From Rhodobacterales bacterium LSUCC0031 (GTDB taxonomy: Bacteria > Pseudomonadota > Alphaproteobacteria > Rhodobacterales > Rhodobacteraceae), in contig WVSP01000001.1 in assembly GCA_015689735.1 (NCBI GenBank), forward strand, positions 980,001-1,044,000: DNA of 64,000 nt. The letters are read 5' to 3'. The notes below the pieces were generated by a model. It searched no databases, had not been told where the DNA came from, and worked only from the letters and a program-made list of their open reading frames with translations. Within the stretch, counting starts at the first letter, position 1; each line of letters begins with the position of its first letter. This document shows positions 62,794 to 64,000 of this stretch, piece after piece. The translations under genes were made by a program, and so were the position numbers.

Positions 62794-64000
62794 ATGCAGA
62801 TGCACTGGCAAATGGCACGATCCGGCGCAGGTCGCCGTGTCATGCGCGCTGCCTCCTTGGCGGAAGTGGCTATCTTGGCGCTCTTGTTGTTTTCGCTGCC
62901 CTTGTTCGAGGCGCCGAAGAATATCTTCAGCGGCTTGCTCCTTCTTGTCTTCTTGAGCAGGGGACTGATGTTGCGCGCCTTTGGGCGACCAGCACCTTTT
63001 GACTGGGCGATCTGGGTCTTGCTGGCCGTCACCTTGATCGCACCGATCACCTCTGAATATGCCGGGCAGATCGGTGTGTTCGACACGGCGCAGCATTGGC
63101 TTTTGCTGGGGTTGACCGCGATCGTGGCCGGGCGGCTTGGCTATACTGCGGGGCAAGTGCGTGTGTTGCTGGTGGCCGCCATCATCGGCGGGATCGCGGC
63201 CTTGGGTGAAAGCTTCAGGATTTGGTCCATGAATGGCAAGGAGTATCCAGAGTTTCGATCCGTGGGCCATGTGAACCATTCTGCGCTTTACATGGTCGGC
63301 ATCTTGGCTGCTGCCTTTGCCTGTCTGCGTGACAGCCAGCGTTGGATGTGGGCGCTCGGCATCGCGGGGATTGCGGCGAGCTTTGCCTACTTTATCCCCT
63401 CGCGCAGCATGGTTGCCATGGGTGCGGGGCTGGTGGTGAGTGCTGTTGGCCTGTCGATGATCTTGCGCCAATTCCTATCGCGCGCGGCCATTTTGGGCAG
63501 TGTTGTAGCGGTGGCGGTCGCATTTGTCGGCATGCTTGCGACTCCGCCCGCCGCCGATTTTCGTGCCGAGTTGCTCAGCCGCTTTGAGGCCGAAAGCCTT
63601 TTGTCCTATCGCGAGAACATCTTGTTCACCGCCTTGGAGGTTTACGATCGAAACCCGATCTTCGGCACCGGTGTGCGGACATTCAATCTGGCAACGGACG
63701 AGGCCGTACTACGCGCCGAGCTTGCGACGGAAGGCCGCGATTTCGAGGCTGAGGCATCGCGCTTTTACTTCTCACCCGGTCACGGCCACAACTTATGGAC
63801 CACGCTTCTCGTCGAGCGGGGGATTGTCGGCGTGCTTGCTGTGACCGCCTATCTTGCCCTTGGCCTTTTCACATTTGCGCGGCTTTATCGTGACTTGGCT
63901 GATGATCCAGACCGCCAAGCGGTTGCCATGCTCGGCTTGCTGATGATCCTGTATCTCGCCGTGGCTGGTCTGGGGAACACCACCATGATCGTCGAACATG
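62794..64000 (+). CDS. O-antigen ligase (WaaL-like), 3' end outside the window
   Basis: A frame with no stop runs from ATG 62794 to the right edge, at least 402 residues. It shows about ten hydrophobic segments and a large periplasmic loop with NPIFGTGVRTFNLA, ending in SPGHGHNLWTTLLVERGIVGVL. The H-x-H-N motif followed by a glycine-rich helix is the conserved region of O-antigen ligases. It joins undecaprenyl-linked glycan to lipid A-core (or another acceptor) at the outer face of the inner membrane. It is divergent from lptD across 272 bp that must hold both promoters, so export and ligation may be co-regulated. Confidence 0.85.
   Translation, partial: MQMHWQMARSGAGRRVMRAASLAEVAILALLLFSLPLFEAPKNIFSGLLLLVFLSRGLMLRAFGRPAPFDWAIWVLLAVTLIAPITSEYAGQIGVFDTAQHWLLLGLTAIVAGRLGYTAGQVRVLLVAAIIGGIAALGESFRIWSMNGKEYPEFRSVGHVNHSALYMVGILAAAFACLRDSQRWMWALGIAGIAASFAYFIPSRSMVAMGAGLVVSAVGLSMILRQFLSRAAILGSVVAVAVAFVGMLATPPAADFRAELLSRFEAESLLSYRENILFTALEVYDRNPIFGTGVRTFNLATDEAVLRAELATEGRDFEAEASRFYFSPGHGHNLWTTLLVERGIVGVLAVTAYLALGLFTFARLYRDLADDPDRQAVAMLGLLMILYLAVAGLGNTTMIVEH

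Overview
The window is most of a large surface-polysaccharide (exopolysaccharide/O-antigen) locus from a GC-rich alphaproteobacterium. I infer a Rhodobacterales-like host, from inspection only. The reasons are the GC-rich, GTG-start-rich flanks, a cluster of family-25 glycosyltransferases, an RTX protein, a solo NusG/RfaH-type regulator and an LptD with the CxxC segment. No rRNA, tRNA or CRISPR array was recognised.

Left block (1-20.6 kb, GC-rich, apparently native). On the plus strand: an acyltransferase tail, an O-antigen ligase/polymerase-like membrane protein, GT2 and GT4 transferases, an Alg14-like subunit, another GT2, an RTX protein, the matching Alg13-like subunit, a Wzc-like chain-length protein whose kinase domain has lost its P-loop lysine, and a sugar-phosphate transferase. 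Next come three GT25 and two tandem GT4 genes. On the minus strand a FlaA1/WbpM-type 4,6-dehydratase is followed by a fusion of an SDR reductase with an initiating sugar transferase. An RfaH/NusG paralogue and a YdcF protein close the block. A degenerate 87-bp sequence is repeated in front of the Alg14 and Alg13 genes.

Mobile boundary (20.6-25 kb). A divergent XRE regulator and tyrosine recombinase share an operator-like palindrome. They are followed by wrecked IS3- and IS5-family transposases, with a MarR-type EPS-associated regulator gene between them.

Central block (about 25-54.6 kb, visibly AT-richer in many parts, tightly overlapping genes, probably acquired). This is a set of sugar-nucleotide modules and transferases: galE; gmd plus a GDP-fucose-synthase/ColC homologue plus ColD (GDP-colitose and/or GDP-fucose); CDP-glucose formation and 4,6-dehydration, an epimerase-like protein, a C-methyltransferase, an aminotransferase, a second methyltransferase and an acetyltransferase (a probable branched CDP-amino-deoxysugar); a propeller protein, a WbqC-like and a CmcI-like protein; GT2 proteins; a PglK-like ABC flippase; GT10 and GT11 fucosyl/colitosyltransferases; UDP-xylose synthase; and a three-enzyme UDP-L-QuiNAc (or L-FucNAc) module with a WbuB-like transferase.

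Right block (54.6-64 kb). An IS3 orfA fragment marks the junction back to GC-rich DNA with rmlC, rmlB, a decayed rmlD, rmlA and manC. manC could supply GDP-mannose to the gmd module. On the minus strand lies a full-length LptD-like outer-membrane protein, and divergent from it an O-antigen ligase that runs off the window.

Together the genes describe lipid-linked assembly (initiating transferases, glycosyltransferases), a PglK-type flippase, polymerase/ligase candidates and LPS export. No Wzx, Wza or type I secretion genes are visible here.
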